From positions 5,022,001 through 5,086,000 of the forward strand of contig NC_052129.1 of the NCBI RefSeq assembly GCF_012273895.1: 64,000 bases of DNA. Reading direction: 5' to 3'. Below, piece by piece: positions 44,464-57,029 of this stretch; within the stretch, counting starts at the first letter, position 1, and every line of letters starts with the position of its first letter. Source of the DNA: Zerene cesonia. Taxonomy: Eukaryota > Arthropoda > Insecta > Lepidoptera > Pieridae. A model generated the notes under the pieces. That model made no database searches and had not been told where the DNA came from. It saw only the letters and a program-made list of their open reading frames with translations. Made by a program: the position numbers and the translations under genes.

Positions 44464-44793
44464 TGTAGGTTTGTTTGCAGGTTTGTAATTGACAGCCAAG
44501 TATTTCACAAAAAAATTTCACCTAACTTTTAACAGTTCAAACGCAGCATCTGATGATTATTTCATGAAGATGATTTATATAGACTACTAACGGTAGCCCT
44601 CGGCTTCGCTCGCGAGATCAAACAACGTTAATAATTTTCATACATGTCACATTTTTAAACAACAGTTAGCGCAATTTACAGGTATTCATAAATTAATTTC
44701 GGAGTCATTCAAATGTGTATCGTAACGGATTCCCTGGAATTTGAAAATAAGATATTTTACCGCAGTAATAAATAGCCTATACCACTCTCTTAC

Positions 44794-44998
44794 TGGCACA
44801 GAGGTTAACGCGTGAGCGTAGAACCGAGGGGTCTTGGGTTCAATTCCCGGTGGGGACGCACAAAAAAAATGTCTCGGTCTGGCAGGACACAGAAGACTGA
44901 TCACCTACTTGTCCGTAAAGAAAATCGATCAGTGAAATAGATGTACATCATGTGCCCCATACCCCACTAGGGGACACGGGACTTCACACACTCTCTTA
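44794..44998 (+). repeat. tRNA-derived SINE (family A), longest copy
   Basis: A-box TGGCACAGAGG (44794-44804), B-box GGTTCAATTCC (44838-44848), AAAATGTCTCGGTCTGGCAG, GACTGATCACCTACTTGTC, and a 3' end ACCCCACTAGGGGACACGGG that could fold (CCCC...GGGG). Fragments of it lie at 1338 and 40443. Confidence 0.75.
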
Positions 44999-45175
44999 CT
45001 ATCAACCCGTCTCCAATCACAAAAATCTAATCATAAAATTCGATTGCAAAGTGAAAGAAAGACAAACAAACGCATTTTCGAATTTATAATTGCGGAAAAT
45101 ATATGTAAAATAAATAAATTGGACGGAAATCATCAGGAAATCTAATAGGATTTGTTTTGATTAAATAGTAGTATA

Positions 45176-45372
45176 TCCTTTTCCTTATCCTTCCCAGTCC
45201 TATCCTTTATTCCTCTCTTCAATCCTATCTCAAACCCTTTCCAATTTGAAGTCGGCGATGCATTTATAGGGGAATAAGGTCTGCAATCGACCTTACGCCT
45301 CTCCAGATGTTCATGGGCGGTGGTAGCTTACCATCAGGCGACCCACCAGCTCCATTGCCGTCGATGGCAAAA
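45176..45372 (-). repeat. interspersed repeat family B, minus copy
   Basis: Minus strand: GGTAAGCTACCACCGCCCAT, GAACATCTGGAGAGGCGTAA, GGTCGATTGCAGACC and a purine-rich stretch. Confidence 0.65.
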
Positions 45373-46094
45373 AAAAGAAATAACAATGCTTTCTCCTATA
45401 TGTTCCTAATTTTACACGTTCGCTTAGACGACCACAAACGAAACTATAAATTCGAATATATTTCAAACTTCCAAAGAGTTTAACACAGTTGAATCTTTTT
45501 TTACAAATCTCATTCGGTCACATTTACATATTATTTGATAATATATTCTTTTATATCACACTTGACGTTAAAAAACGAAAACTATGAATGTGGCAGGCTT
45601 TGCAAATATGTAAACTGTTTCCTTTGTTGGAAATTCATTATTAATAAATAAATAAATAAATATAGGTATATATATAAGTATAAATAAGAAACATCAAGCA
45701 AATAGACAGACAAACAGTCCTCATTTGTCCTTGTTTCTCAAAAAACTACATGACCGTTATTTCACAAACAGTTACACGCGCACGGAGCCGGGGCTAACAG
45801 CTTGTGAACTTTTAGACAGAAATTTAGCTTGCAATAGACGCGTGGTGCGCCTGCACCCGCTTCCGGTAGCACAAAAGCACAGCGAGCTGACTTGACTCCA
45901 TTATTATGGCGTAATTATATTGTTCACGAGCCTCTCAGGTTACTTGCATGACGTTATTTGCAGAGGTTCTCAATATATTTAATAGGTGCTTAAATAGCTA
46001 GGCAGTGCAGTTATTTTTAAGGTAAACTACTTAAAAACAATAAGAAACTAGTTTGTTGTTTACATTTTTCACCGAATATAATTCCGACTTTACA

Positions 46095-46305
46095 TCCTAC
46101 TATCCTACTAATATTATAAATGCGAAAGCTTGTAAGGATGTGTGTGTGTTTGTTGCTCGCAAAAACTACTGAACCGATTGATCAATGATCAGTGAAATTT
46201 GGTACGTAGACAGCTGGACAACTGGAATAACATACAGGCAACTTTTTATCCCGACATTCCTACGGGATACAGACTTACGCGGGTGAAACCGCGGGGCGTA
46301 GCTAG
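46095..46305 (+). mobile_element. Helitron-like element (family 1) with doubled 5' end
   Basis: Two 5' ends in series: TCCTACTA at 46095 and TCCTACTAATATTATAAATG at 46103. Ends hairpin, GTAGCTAG (46302-46305). A short internal duplication (GATTGATCAATGATCA) breaks the usual GATTGCAATGAAA. Confidence 0.8.
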
Positions 46306-48054
46306 TTTTTATATAAAGGTATGGTGAGGAATGCATTTTGAAGATCTCTCGATAAGACCTCTCAAACAAACATGAACATTAAACAGCTTATTGGAGCTTA
46401 TAAATATATTTTCTTATAAGGAAATAAATTAAAGTTTGTCATCTGTTAATGATCTTCAAGGTAAGGAAAAGCATAATTTATATTCTAATACAAAAAATCT
46501 TTATACACATGCAAATAGGTTCAGTGGTTCAGCTGTCCAGAAGAGACATATAACATTAACACTATATAGATATGTAGATTATAAGATGATCTGATATAAC
46601 AATTTAAACTATTAATTTATAATCTTTCCTCAGTTTGAATACCGCTGCGCGCCAACGGGCGGGTCAACTGTATTATTTGAATGTTCAGTTGATAAATCTC
46701 AGCGTGAGCGCACTATAATATTGTTGGCGAAATCGTAATTTTCCCTTTAACAAATAAATGGGCAACGGTGTTTCATACTGAGCTATTAAATAGCTTTAGC
46801 GCTTGAGACATAACGGTTCTGATTTAATAATAACTTTGGTATGTGTGAACTAAATTTTTAATATGAATGCAGACAAATAAAATAATAATCACAGGACATT
46901 TCCAGGAACTAGAATAGCTCAATTCATCTCTGTAGAAACTGCATGTTCGGTAAATACCTTCCTACTTCGTATAACCTTAAATGTTATTGAATACGTTTTG
47001 ATTGCATTGATATGAATAAACTGGATTTTCCTAAAATAATTTAACAGAAAACACCAGACTACAGGTATTGCAACACCCATTAGCATGTAAAACCGAGGTA
47101 TAATAAGTTAAAAAATAAGACAAAATAATTTCTCAATAATTATAATCTTCATATACATAGATACATTTATATTGCGGTTTCTGTACGTTTAACATTATTT
47201 ACATCTAGGTACATTCACTAGCTAATAATATGGAATGTTAAGTCGGTACTTAATTTAATCCAATTTACATCTTTTATAGTATAATTACTTCTATTATTGA
47301 GCTATTTATTATATAATTTGCAAGCATTAATTCCTTTTATTGATATTCAAATTTAGTTACGAAATGCCTACAGTTTAAAACTTATGCTGGGACTAACATA
47401 CTTGTAATAATTGTATTATTGCTTTTTACAGAAAATGTCACCGACGTACCTGGGGGTACCTCTCCACGTTCTTAAATGAAACTACGTTGACAACAAATTT
47501 CCTATCAAAAACAAAAAGAATCACAGCAATCGGTCGAAACCCACAGAGTTATCGAGTAATAACGCAAAAAATCATTCGAATTGAGAACCTTTCTCAACAA
47601 CTAAGATTGAAGGAACGCCGGTTGAAAAGATAAAATAGCCCTTTCAGCATGGTCCCAGCATTATAATATTTAATAGTTATATTTTTAAATAACTTAGCAA
47701 TCCAGTAAAGTAATATAAATTGTACTTGTCCTCTTAATAGATAATCTATTTTATTCTTGCACACTTTTTCTCGATATATTATATGCGCGTTTTCCCTAGT
47801 TCGAACCGGCAATAAGAAAAACGCGTTTAACTGATTATCTACAAATATAGGTACGCTATAAGTAGATGCATCGAAAGGTTAGTCCATTTAGGTCTCTACT
47901 TATACTTACATTACTAAATATAATTAACTCACTTTAACATGTCTATTCTAAGTAAAATTCTATTTACATTATATTTTACTAAATCAATAATTAACTAAAC
48001 ACATGTATTATGTACAAACAATAAATATCTATAATCGAATCCACGTTCAATTCA
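46306..48054. other. intergenic downstream of erm, nothing recognised
   Basis: AT-rich; no exon, RNA gene or nameable repeat. Confidence 0.45.
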
Positions 48055-48060
48055 TTTATT
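48055..48060 (-). terminator. erm: candidate polyadenylation signal of erm
   Basis: AATAAA on the minus strand only 35 bp after the stop codon, so the 3'UTR could be very short. Further AATAAA words lie downstream. Confidence 0.5.
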
Positions 48061-48094
48061 CATTCCTCTCCCCAAAATTAAAATAGCTCGCGGG

Positions 48095-49210
48095 TCACAA
48101 AAGTTTTGAGAAAAACGTATTGGGAGCAGTCATGCGTGCGGGGTCGAGGATCCGAGGGTACGACGAGCTCAGAAAGGGTCTGAACGCTACTCTGCTTGAT
48201 TCCTCACCCGCACTAGTAGTCGCCTCTTGGGTTGACTCGTCCTGCGTGTCCAGAGATGATTCGTTGTTCGAATTGCCTGCGCCCATGTGCAGTTTTCTCG
48301 TGTGCTTTTTGAGATCAAAGTTCCTGCAGAATCCTTTGGCGCATATGCTGCAAGTGAACGGCTTTCTTTCGTTGTGTGTGTGCATGTGGAAAGTAAGGTT
48401 ATAGATCTGGTGGAACGCCTTGTTACAAATATTGCATTTGTAAGCTTTTTCCCCGCTATGCGTCAGTCTATGGTTCTTATAGTTACCCTTTTGGTGAAAT
48501 CCCTTACCGCAAAACTCGCAGACGAATGGTTTATAACCAGCGTGGATTCTCGCATGAGTATTTAAAGTTGAGGAGCGATTGAAAGCTTTACCACACGTCA
48601 TACATTTATGCGGTTTCTCTGAGGTGTGGATGATCTTATGCCGGCACAATGTGGACGCTTGACGGAACCCTTTGCCGCAGATTTTGCACACAAACGGCCG
48701 AGCTCCCGTGTGGACCGGCATGTGTCTTGTCAGGTTGTAGTGTGCGTTGAAGACCTTACCGCAGTCTCCGCAAGCAAAGCTCTTGTTCTTCGCCGGTGAC
48801 GGCGTGGGGCCGGTGGTGGAAGACACCGCGTGATCTGCCGCTGGCGCCCTTGGACTAGGCGGTCGCGGAGGGGACTGCACGGGTGGAGGTCTGGGAAGGT
48901 GCAGCTGATGGGCGTACGTTAGAGAGACGAGATCTGGCCCGTAGTATAATAGAGGATAGTGCGAGACAAGCTGTCGCCTCGCTGCAGGTATGTACTGCTT
49001 GAACGCGGAGTCGAGCAAATGAGCACCGTACGACAGAAAGTTCGGCGGAGGTATCGGCTCGGGCGACGCAGACTTCTTCCTGTCCGGCTCCATCAGTCGC
49101 GCTATGGAGAAATTGAGGACGGGCGCCGTCGGTGTATCTGGGGACTTCGCCCTCTCGGGGGAGGACTCCCTCGGGCCTTCAGGGCGTGTCGCGGATTGGA
49201 ACGGCTGCAT
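48095..49210 (-). CDS. erm: Fezf-family zinc finger transcription factor (earmuff)
   Basis: 371 residues. A sequence-specific nuclear repressor of the Fezf family, needed in insects for neural progenitor control in the brain. Residues 33-40, NFSIARLM, form an eh1 motif that recruits Groucho co-repressor. A Pro-rich linker follows. Six C2H2 fingers sit at about 145-167, 173-195, 201-223, 229-251, 257-279 and 285-308, with the family signatures VFNAHYNLTRHMPVHTGARP, GFRQASTLCRHKIIHT, FNRSSTLNTHARIHAGYKP, GFHQKGNYKNHRLTHSGEK, AFHQIYNLTFHMHTHN and GFCRNFDLKKHTRKLH. All Cys and His ligands are present. The tail is acidic, then ends FFSKLL. I chose the ATG at 49210 because it gives the usual short distance to eh1; the frame stays open upstream as far as a splice acceptor, so an N-terminal extension is possible. 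Confidence 0.95.
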   Translation of the reverse strand: MQPFQSATRPEGPRESSPERAKSPDTPTAPVLNFSIARLMEPDRKKSASPEPIPPPNFLSYGAHLLDSAFKQYIPAARRQLVSHYPLLYYGPDLVSLTYAHQLHLPRPPPVQSPPRPPSPRAPAADHAVSSTTGPTPSPAKNKSFACGDCGKVFNAHYNLTRHMPVHTGARPFVCKICGKGFRQASTLCRHKIIHTSEKPHKCMTCGKAFNRSSTLNTHARIHAGYKPFVCEFCGKGFHQKGNYKNHRLTHSGEKAYKCNICNKAFHQIYNLTFHMHTHNERKPFTCSICAKGFCRNFDLKKHTRKLHMGAGNSNNESSLDTQDESTQEATTSAGEESSRVAFRPFLSSSYPRILDPARMTAPNTFFSKLL

Positions 49211-49227
49211 TTTCACGATGAGTACCT
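49211..49227 (-). other. erm: erm 5' sequence and candidate splice acceptor
   Basis: On the minus strand, GTTCTCCGCAG|GTACTCATCGTGAAAATG: a pyrimidine tract and AG at 49227-49226, then 15 bases to the ATG. This predicts an upstream exon, mostly or wholly non-coding, whose donor I could not place. Confidence 0.55.
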
Positions 49228-50696
49228 GCGGAGAACGTCATTGTTAATATTTTTATTTGGATCTCGCAATCGCGTGTAAGTGTCGTATTGTTGGCGGTTG
49301 GGCCGCTGCTTGTTTTAAGTAAATTGCTTGGGGTGTACCCTTTTCGATTCGTCGCGGCGCCTTTGTGCAGATATCGTTAGCAAACATCCGTACGAATTGA
49401 GTTCTATGAATAGCGTGAGGTGGAAGAGCCCTTCTCTTGTATTCAAAGTCGAAATCCACTTTCGTTACTAATTACGCCGCGTTTCTAGCTGATAAAATGT
49501 TAATGAAAATATTATTTCCATTTCAATCAGCGATTTTCAGTAAATGCAGGAAAATGTTTAAATTAATCATGTCCATAATCTTACAATATATTAATGTTTA
49601 CTGACCAAACAACTTTTATTATTTTTTTTTTTGTTTATATCAGTTAAAGGTTATTTTATAATCATTTTTATTCTTATTTTATAAGTTAAAACTTAATTGC
49701 TTGTTTTATTAGTATAAAATTGAAAGTATCGACCTTTATTCAATTTGAGACATTATTTATTTAAGTAAAGATAATTATTTTCTTTAAATCATGTCACTGA
49801 CATCTCTGAAAGAGGGAGAGAGAGAGAGGTACCACTCCAAATTCTAAAATGGTATCGAATGACATCAATTCTTCATCACATGAATAAAGAATGTTCATCG
49901 GAGGAAAACCTACAGTCGACTTGAGAGCCTCCTCCCTTTTTGGGACGTCGGTTTAAAACAATACAAACTCTCTCTTTAATATAGATTTTACACTTACCAA
50001 ACAGTGACAGCGCATTAAATTCATTAGAATTCAACGCAATTATTCAAAAACCTTTATTAATCAGACTTTTTAAATTTTTAATTTCAATTAATCGTTTATT
50101 TTAATGTTTACACCCAAAGCAAAGTAAAGCAGTTTAAATCCATTATAGTGAACCGCAACCCCCATTAAAACAAAACGTGAAAAATTAGGGTCGAACGTAT
50201 TGTTTTGGCGCGCAATTTACACTGAATAGAAATTTCTTTAACCGGCATATGCTCGTGTGAATTTCAATACAATTTTAATGTGTAATTGGTCTTTTTGTCC
50301 CTCGAAATTTCGCCATTTCGTCATTTTGATCGTTATAATTCGCTCTCCTGTATTCAGAAGTATTTTGTAAAAATATAATTTGGTAAAGTCTTAATATTAT
50401 ATAATTAAAACAAAAATAGACTAAAATTGATATAGGTCGATGATAGTCAACGTAGGTACATTAAGAAAATTAATATTCTATGAATTTATACTTACGAACA
50501 GATTAAGTAGTTCAAAACAATGATATTAAGATTTCTAACAATTTTTGTAAAGTGTAAAGAACAGATAAAAATGAGATCAAACCCGTCTTCTTCGCTTTAT
50601 CCCTATTCGCTGGGCCATGTAAAAAATTGCAAATAAAATTAAAATTGATTAATTTGAAGAGTTAACATTTAAAATAAATTCAAATTATTTTTAGAC
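49228..50696. other. erm: upstream of erm, probable intron or promoter
   Basis: 49260-49460 is mildly GC-rich; the rest is AT-rich. A minus-strand frame at 49253-49459 looks like chance. Nothing else is recognised. Confidence 0.4.
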
Positions 50697-50835
50697 TAGC
50701 GTTCCGCCCCGGCTTCGCCCGTGGTACATCTACATCCAGATCCTGCTAAGATTATAAACGTGAAAGTTTTTAGGTATGGATGAATATATGGATGTTTGTG
50801 AGGTGCTCTTTCACGCGAAAGCAGTTTATCGACGC
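50697..50835 (-). repeat. CTAG-group remnant
   Basis: Minus strand: TTTCGCGTGAAAGAGCAC, CTTAGCAGGATCTGGATG, ACGGGCGAAGCCGGGGCGGA, then CGCTAG. Diverged. Confidence 0.5.
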
Positions 50836-51232
50836 CCACTTCGCAACGGGCCGTGCAGCAGAAATCGTAATATTTTAATTTCACCACAACTTCAAAACTA
50901 AACGTCCAATTTTAATCATTCAAAGACCAAATATTATCAACATAAACTGTACTTATTGATGAAATAATTTATTTTGATAAGGATTAATAGCGTGAGTAAA
51001 ATAAACGCGTTTAAATGTAGTCCAAAAAAAATTCAAGATTTTTAAATAAAAATTTGATTGTTGTGCCTCACTCGACATAGATAGGTATAGTGTGTCGCGG
51101 ACTTTTTTGTAGATATTTATAAGATCTACAATAATTTCTAACATGTTATGGTTCTATCTTTTGTAGTTTAGGCAGCGTACGCAAAATAAGTAACTTCATT
51201 GGTTGATTTTTTTCAGTTAATCGAAAATATCT

Positions 51233-51395
51233 TACGGAACCCTATTTTTTTCCAAAATAAAATATAGCCTATGTTACTCGTGGATAATGTAGCTTTCGAA
51301 TGGTGAAAGAATTTTTAAAATCGGTTCAGTAGTTTTTGAGCCTATTCATTACAACCAAACAAACAAAGTTTTCCTCTTTATAATATTAGTGTAGA
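51233..51395 (-). repeat. CTAG-group repeat (family 4)
   Basis: Minus strand: CTACACTAATATTATAAAGA, AAAAACTACTGAACCGATTT, GAAAGCTACATTATCCACG, AGTAACATAGGCTATATTTT. Its 3' end is not clear. Confidence 0.55.
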
Positions 51396-52819
51396 TAGAC
51401 ATAAATTTTTTACTTATATATCGACTTTCATAACAAAACTGGCGTATTCCTTAAGGTGCAATTCTATAAAAGTTTTCAATTTTCTATGCAGTTTCAACTG
51501 TGATGCATGACGCATTTTAATTCCTAGTTTTAATCTTCTTACCCGTCTGGATTATTAAACGTGCATAGTTCCAAAGAATTGCCTAATTACGTGCATAATA
51601 ATGTAAAATATGAGATGCCAGGTGGTAGCAATGATTGTTGATACAACAATACGCTCGTGTGCACACGTACAAAGGCCGCGGACTTTTGTGCACGGAGTGT
51701 GTATTATTAGTTTATTTGTTTTGCCCCACCGCGGTTGACGGTTAACGGTGAAGTTATTTAGGATTTTTCGAAAGCTCTTTGTTTTGATCAAGAGTCAAAT
51801 CTCAAGGTACTTGGCGGAATAAATGTGTACTTACTGAGTATTGTTTATATACAAACATACATTGCGATTTCAGATGAATTGAGTCGTATGAAATTTTAGT
51901 TTCTGGGAATTTAATCGTTCCAATTTTAAAGTTTAACATAGGTCAGCTGTGAACGCAACGGATTTTAATAACGATGAAGTGATTTCACAGAATCTGAATA
52001 GAATATTAACCTAATATAAATGTTATTATTGAAATAAAACGTAAGTGTCCTTTCTGTCCCATACACTGTTAAACTTGTAACACACCTCGTCATTGACACG
52101 GCGTAACCATCATTCAGTGATCTGATAATAAAATGATTACTTAACAACTTGGGGTGTATCGTATCTTCTATCCGACCAATATCATAATTACGTGTTTCAT
52201 CTCATCACTCTTATCCAAACATCTTATCAGCCACTCCAGAACTTGATGCTTATGATTAGACAGCCACCGAAAACGCAATGAAAAACGCGTCGTAACGCCT
52301 TTCATTTAAAGTTTAATTTAAAACAGATTCGACCATAATACATTTTCTTGATGCGGACACTTCAAAAGCATCCGGGGGTTAAATTATCTTCGCGTTTCAC
52401 TGGAAATGGAGCTTTGTGTCTTTTTATTTAGGTTGCCTTTCGAATGGAACGAATTAAAAATTATTTAATGTATAAACATGGTTCTTATTTTCTAGAGAGT
52501 AGAATTGATTATTTAAAGGTTTTAAAAATGGGATGATACTAGAATGAATTATGCAGTAAACTGTAAAGAGATGAGATTAGACCATTAGGTTATTACCCGT
52601 TAATATAACTTTAAGGTTACCCTTTAAAAGTACGAAGTAAGCTGTTTTTTTAATCGATTGCTTTGGTATAACTTTAAACAAGTAAATTATTATCAATAAT
52701 GTCAAATAAGAATGATGAGATGAGATGAGCAAAAGCTATACGATCCTTGTTTTAGAGAAAAAAAAATATTAAAAAATATTGTGAATTCAAAACAGTTGAC
52801 CGTACCATAAAAAAAAAAT
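51396..52819. other. intergenic, nothing recognised
   Basis: AT-rich; no supportable feature. Confidence 0.4.
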
Positions 52820-53095
52820 TGTGTACCTGTCAAAATGACAGTTAATAAAGCGGGAACGGAAAAAATAACATCAATGAAATACATGGCGGTAGCAGTTTTA
52901 TTTTATAAAAACCCCAATCAACATTTCGCGCCTTTCCGCAGCGCTGCTTATGACAGAGAGACAAGTGTACGCGTCTATTTGAATGGCTGCCGCCGTGACA
53001 ACTGTCAAGTTGTCAACTCAAGACGTCATTAGCGACAACCAATCAGCGGAGTTGGGGATTTGTAATGTGTAGCTGGAACGCGCACGTTTCTAGTT
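52820..53095. promoter_or_regulatory. GC-rich promoter-like block upstream of erm
   Basis: Contains AGACGTCATTAG (CRE-like, 53022-53033), GACAACCAATCAGCGG (CCAAT, 53036-53051), a CTGCCGCCGTGAC word and GAACGCGCACGT. It lies about 3.6 kb upstream of the erm start and could be its promoter or that of an unseen transcript. Evidence is composition and motifs only. Confidence 0.3.
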
Positions 53096-55122
53096 TATTT
53101 TTATGTTTAAGAAAATAAAAACCATAGAGACACAAAATGCGGAACATTAAATTAACGGAAGCATTAAATTAGCAAAAATGAAACTGCCATAGTGTGATGT
53201 TGTGTATGTCGCAAAATATTAAATCAAAATTTTTAGAAGGTTATGTCATAACGTGAAGTACACATATGTTTGTTGTAAAACCAGAAACGAAAGTTCCAGA
53301 ACAAGAATTAAGCGGCAAACACCAGGCAATTTATCCATCAAACTCATAAACTACCGAACCAATCATTAAATGCGAACGACATTCGTCACCTTGTTATCCC
53401 CTAATCCCACGTCCCTTTCCCTCGCTCACACAGATGTATGTCTGTCCCTATCTAAATACGATAATCTGGAACCGCAGTACAGAGATCATTACTTCTACGT
53501 TTTCAACTCACAATCCCTTACTCGTAGGGTGACAATATGAGAGTGTTATCATTGGGACTTATATACATAGACAAATTTCGCTTATCTTTTCTTATGGACT
53601 GAATTCACACAAACGCTCAATAAATAAGATTCACTGTATCTTCTCTATTAGACATACAGTGGTGTATGTCCGATTTAAAGATTAAGAAGTTTGTGGTATA
53701 CACCATCGAAATTCATTAATATTGGATATTCACAGTAACGTATATACCTACAAAAGACTGTCGTGTTGAACTGATTTAAATAATTTCTTATTAGATTATT
53801 TATATTGGCTTGAATTAGTATAATTACTGGAAAAACGTTTGTCACACTTAAAAATATGCAGCTACTACTTAAATATATATATCTCCTAATAATAAATAAA
53901 TAAAGTCTTTAAAACATAGATTATAACAGATAACAAATAAATCAAGACTAGATTGAAGTTATCATTAGACGACTGAAGAGCAATAAGCGACTATACCTAC
54001 CTTCTAAATTTGTCGTTAGCGATAATTATGTCACGCTGTAAAACTAATTTGAAATGTCAAGAATCTCAATCCAGCTTCCATTGAGAAAATCAGACTAACT
54101 TCGCAATAGATAAATCAACAGGAATTACTGAATTTGATGTTTTCAGTTATCGTATGCAGTTTTATTTATTTATTTATTTATTAACTCTTTATTGCTCTTG
54201 GAACATCATAAAAACCTTAATATAGATACATTATAAACAAATGGCGGTCTTATCGCTATATAGCGATATAGACAACCAGACGTACAGAGAGAAATTAGAT
54301 AGAGGAGAGGAGTAGTAGTAGTAGTAGTAGTAGTAGTTTTATGGTTATTTTAGCTTCAATTAGAATATACACATCTTTAAATAGGTTATTTTAGTTATTT
54401 TAGTAAGTAACTATTGTTTCTTTTTACATATCAGAAGTTTAAGTTTTATTACGAATTATTTGAGTATTAAATCCACCATACATTTCCACCGGCTCACAAT
54501 AAATAATAATAATAATAATCGGTTAAAACAAAAATACTAAGCTCTTGCCTTTACAATGGGCTTTGTGAGTCTTTTCGTCATAATAATAAATTTATTATTA
54601 ACTAGAGGAAAATAAAACTAAATCCATACTGTTATCTATAAAAGAATATTTGAAAAACCAAAAACCTGACAAACCAAAAATCATGGTTACCGACAACAGA
54701 TTGAACTCAAACAGAGGTCTCTATAATTTGGTATGTTAAACACTGTCATTACAACCAGCTAAATAGCAAGAGCCCCTTCACGGTACAGTTCTTTTGCGCG
54801 TGGGGGTCTTGTTATTTGGACGTATTATTTGGCTATAACTCAAAGGGAATTGCTGGGGGTGGCCGCAAATTGTTTATTACGATTTCGTGATATGTTGACA
54901 TTTCATTTGGATTTCTGATAATCGGAGGGATTAGGTACGAAAACTTTTAGTGGATTTAATGTTAAATATCGCCTTATATCCCTACTTGAGGTTCCTATTA
55001 CTCTTAGTTTTAAATGAAAACAACACCAAATCGTATGTTCATTATACCCGTTAAAACCCTGAGAGTTGCCAAGTGGTTTAAACCAATAAGTCACACAACC
55101 ACATTTTCCTCTCCAAAATTAA
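53096..55122. other. intergenic, simple repeats only
   Basis: Holds a (TTTA) run at 54165-54183, an (AGT)9 run at 54311-54337 and an (AAT) run near 54502-54520. The plus-strand text near 54165 resembles a reversed LINE tail. No gene. Confidence 0.45.
54311..54337. repeat. (AGT)9 microsatellite
   Basis: Nine uninterrupted AGT units. Confidence 0.95.
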
Positions 55123-55310
55123 TCCTACTAGTAATATAATAAATGCGAAATTCGTAAGGATGAGTGTGTGTGTTTGTTGCTCTTTCACGCAAAGACTACT
55201 GAACCGATTGCAATAAAATTTGGTACGTAGACAGCTGGACAACTGGAATAACATATAGGTAAATTTTTATCCCGATATTCCTACGGGATACGGACTTACG
55301 AAGGTGAAAC
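55123..55310 (+). mobile_element. Helitron-like element (family 1), 3' truncated
   Basis: TCCTACTAGTAATATAATAA start and family 1 body to GATACGGACTTACGAAGGTG; the hairpin and CTAG are lost. Confidence 0.7.
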
Positions 55311-55499
55311 GTACAAATTGTAAGAAACACAAAATGTGTATGTGTTCAAATTAAAATGTATTTATATCTATAAATGCTTCATCAAATCATTTAAAAACTG
55401 TATATAGAAAACAGTCATTATTTGCACACGTGCAAAGCCGGGTCAGGTCGCTAGTGAACAAGAAATATTAGATAATTTCAAAACTTTTAACAATTCTTC

Positions 55500-55710
55500 A
55501 ACAGATCAATCAAACGCACCACGCACCGCTAGCTACCAAAAACCACGATATTCAAAACCATCGACAAATGTTGGTCTATAATATTTGATCCTAATAAACC
55601 TTGTCACTTGTCCGCTCATCTGTCACCGACGGAAACGATTGCTGACATTAAGTGGCCGCCCTTTTGACAGCGCTGTGACGGGCGACTAAACTGTGTTTTA
55701 GATTTTGATT
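55500..55710. promoter_or_regulatory. GC-rich non-coding block, possible enhancer
   Basis: A stretch with TGACATTAAGTGGCCGCCC, TTTTGACAGCGCTGTGACGG (contains the palindrome CAGCGCTG) and CACTTGTCCGCTCATC. It is neither a recognised repeat nor open for coding. Regulatory role is only a guess. Confidence 0.2.
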
Positions 55711-55844
55711 GCAAATGAATAGGGAGCTTTTTTAAACTATCATTGTATGTTAAGCCCAACCGATAGAGATATAATTGGTAAAATTGCGATAAATAATAAC
55801 GGAAAAAACTATAATATAACTGCCCGGGTTGACCCGGAATATAC

Positions 55845-55950
55845 TTTTACTTAGTACCTGGATGACCGAGCTTTGCTCGGTATTTTTTTTTTATTTTAAC
55901 TTTAATTATTCGCCAAAAAATAGTATTATTATTCGCCAATAGATGTCAGG
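55845..55950 (-). repeat. dispersed repeat with GAGCAAAGCTC hairpin, second copy
   Basis: Palindrome ACCGAGCTTTGCTCGGT at 55865-55881 and the word AATAATACTATTTTTTGG on the minus strand, as in 34556-34795. Confidence 0.6.
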
Positions 55951-56054
55951 AAGAGTCATAATAAATTGGGACTACTCATACGCCTCTTATTTGTTAAAAA
56001 AGTAAGTTTAAGTCGATAAAACACGAATAAAACACAAGATTCCTAGCTAGATCG

Positions 56055-56375
<321 letters not shown>

Positions 56376-56466
56376 AATTAACAAAAGTAAGTTTTTTTCA
56401 AGTAGGTAAGTCCTTTTTTATGTTACTTAAATATGTGGGAGACTCCCCTGGTCTCATCTGTCATCA

Positions 56467-56510
56467 AATATATAATACTCGCGTAAAATCAAACACAAGA
56501 AAATACTAAA
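56467..56510 (+). repeat. tail-only fragment of the hammerhead-like repeat
   Basis: ATATAATACTCGCGTAAAAT then CAAACACAAGAAAATACTAA, which matches the distal tail of the copies at 7950-8215 and 31013-31197. Confidence 0.55.
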
Positions 56511-56624
56511 TCTATTATTGTCAAAATAAACTTAAATGAATAGTATATAGTTCGATTGCAGGTTGAAATAAGAGAGCAAACTGATGACCAGCATCGTACT
56601 TACTATGTTATCATATAATCTATA

Positions 56625-56780
56625 CTAATATGAGAAAGCCGAAGAGTTTGTTTGTTTGAACGCACTAATCTCAGGAACTACTGGTCCGATTAAAAAAAAA
56701 ATCTTTCAGTGTTAGGTAATCCATTTATTGAGGAAGGCTATGTACCACGGGAGAAGCCGGGGCGGACCGCAACTACGTTA
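56625..56780 (+). repeat. CTAG-group remnant
   Basis: TCTATACTAATATGAGAAAG, TCAGGAACTACTGGTCCGAT, TATGTACCACGGGAGAAGCC; terminal CTAG lost. Confidence 0.55.
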
Positions 56781-56821
56781 AAAAGGAAGCACAGAACTCA
56801 CGAATATGAGATTATATTTAT

Positions 56822-56963
56822 TTTATAAATGAGAAGAAAGCATTTCAATGCTATAAAACTAAAAATTAAATTTAACAAAGGCCGCGTTCCATCGATACAA
56901 TATTGTAATCATTGAAATAATGTTTCGTATTGGTTGTGATGGTTCTTAATCATCTCAATAGAT
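56822..56963 (+). repeat. dispersed repeat shared with 16830-17005
   Basis: Same series as the intronic copy, with an added ATCGATACAATATTGTAATC segment. It ends about 65 bp upstream of the tRNA-like gene. Confidence 0.65.
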
Positions 56964-57029
56964 GGCGTGGGGTGTCCCTTAGGCACATGAAACCGAAAGA
57001 GTAGAAGAAATTCGATTACTGTGGCAGGA

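Noticed and set aside
48120..49279. Plus-strand frames opposite erm
   Set aside because: Antisense shadows of the zinc finger exon without domain content.
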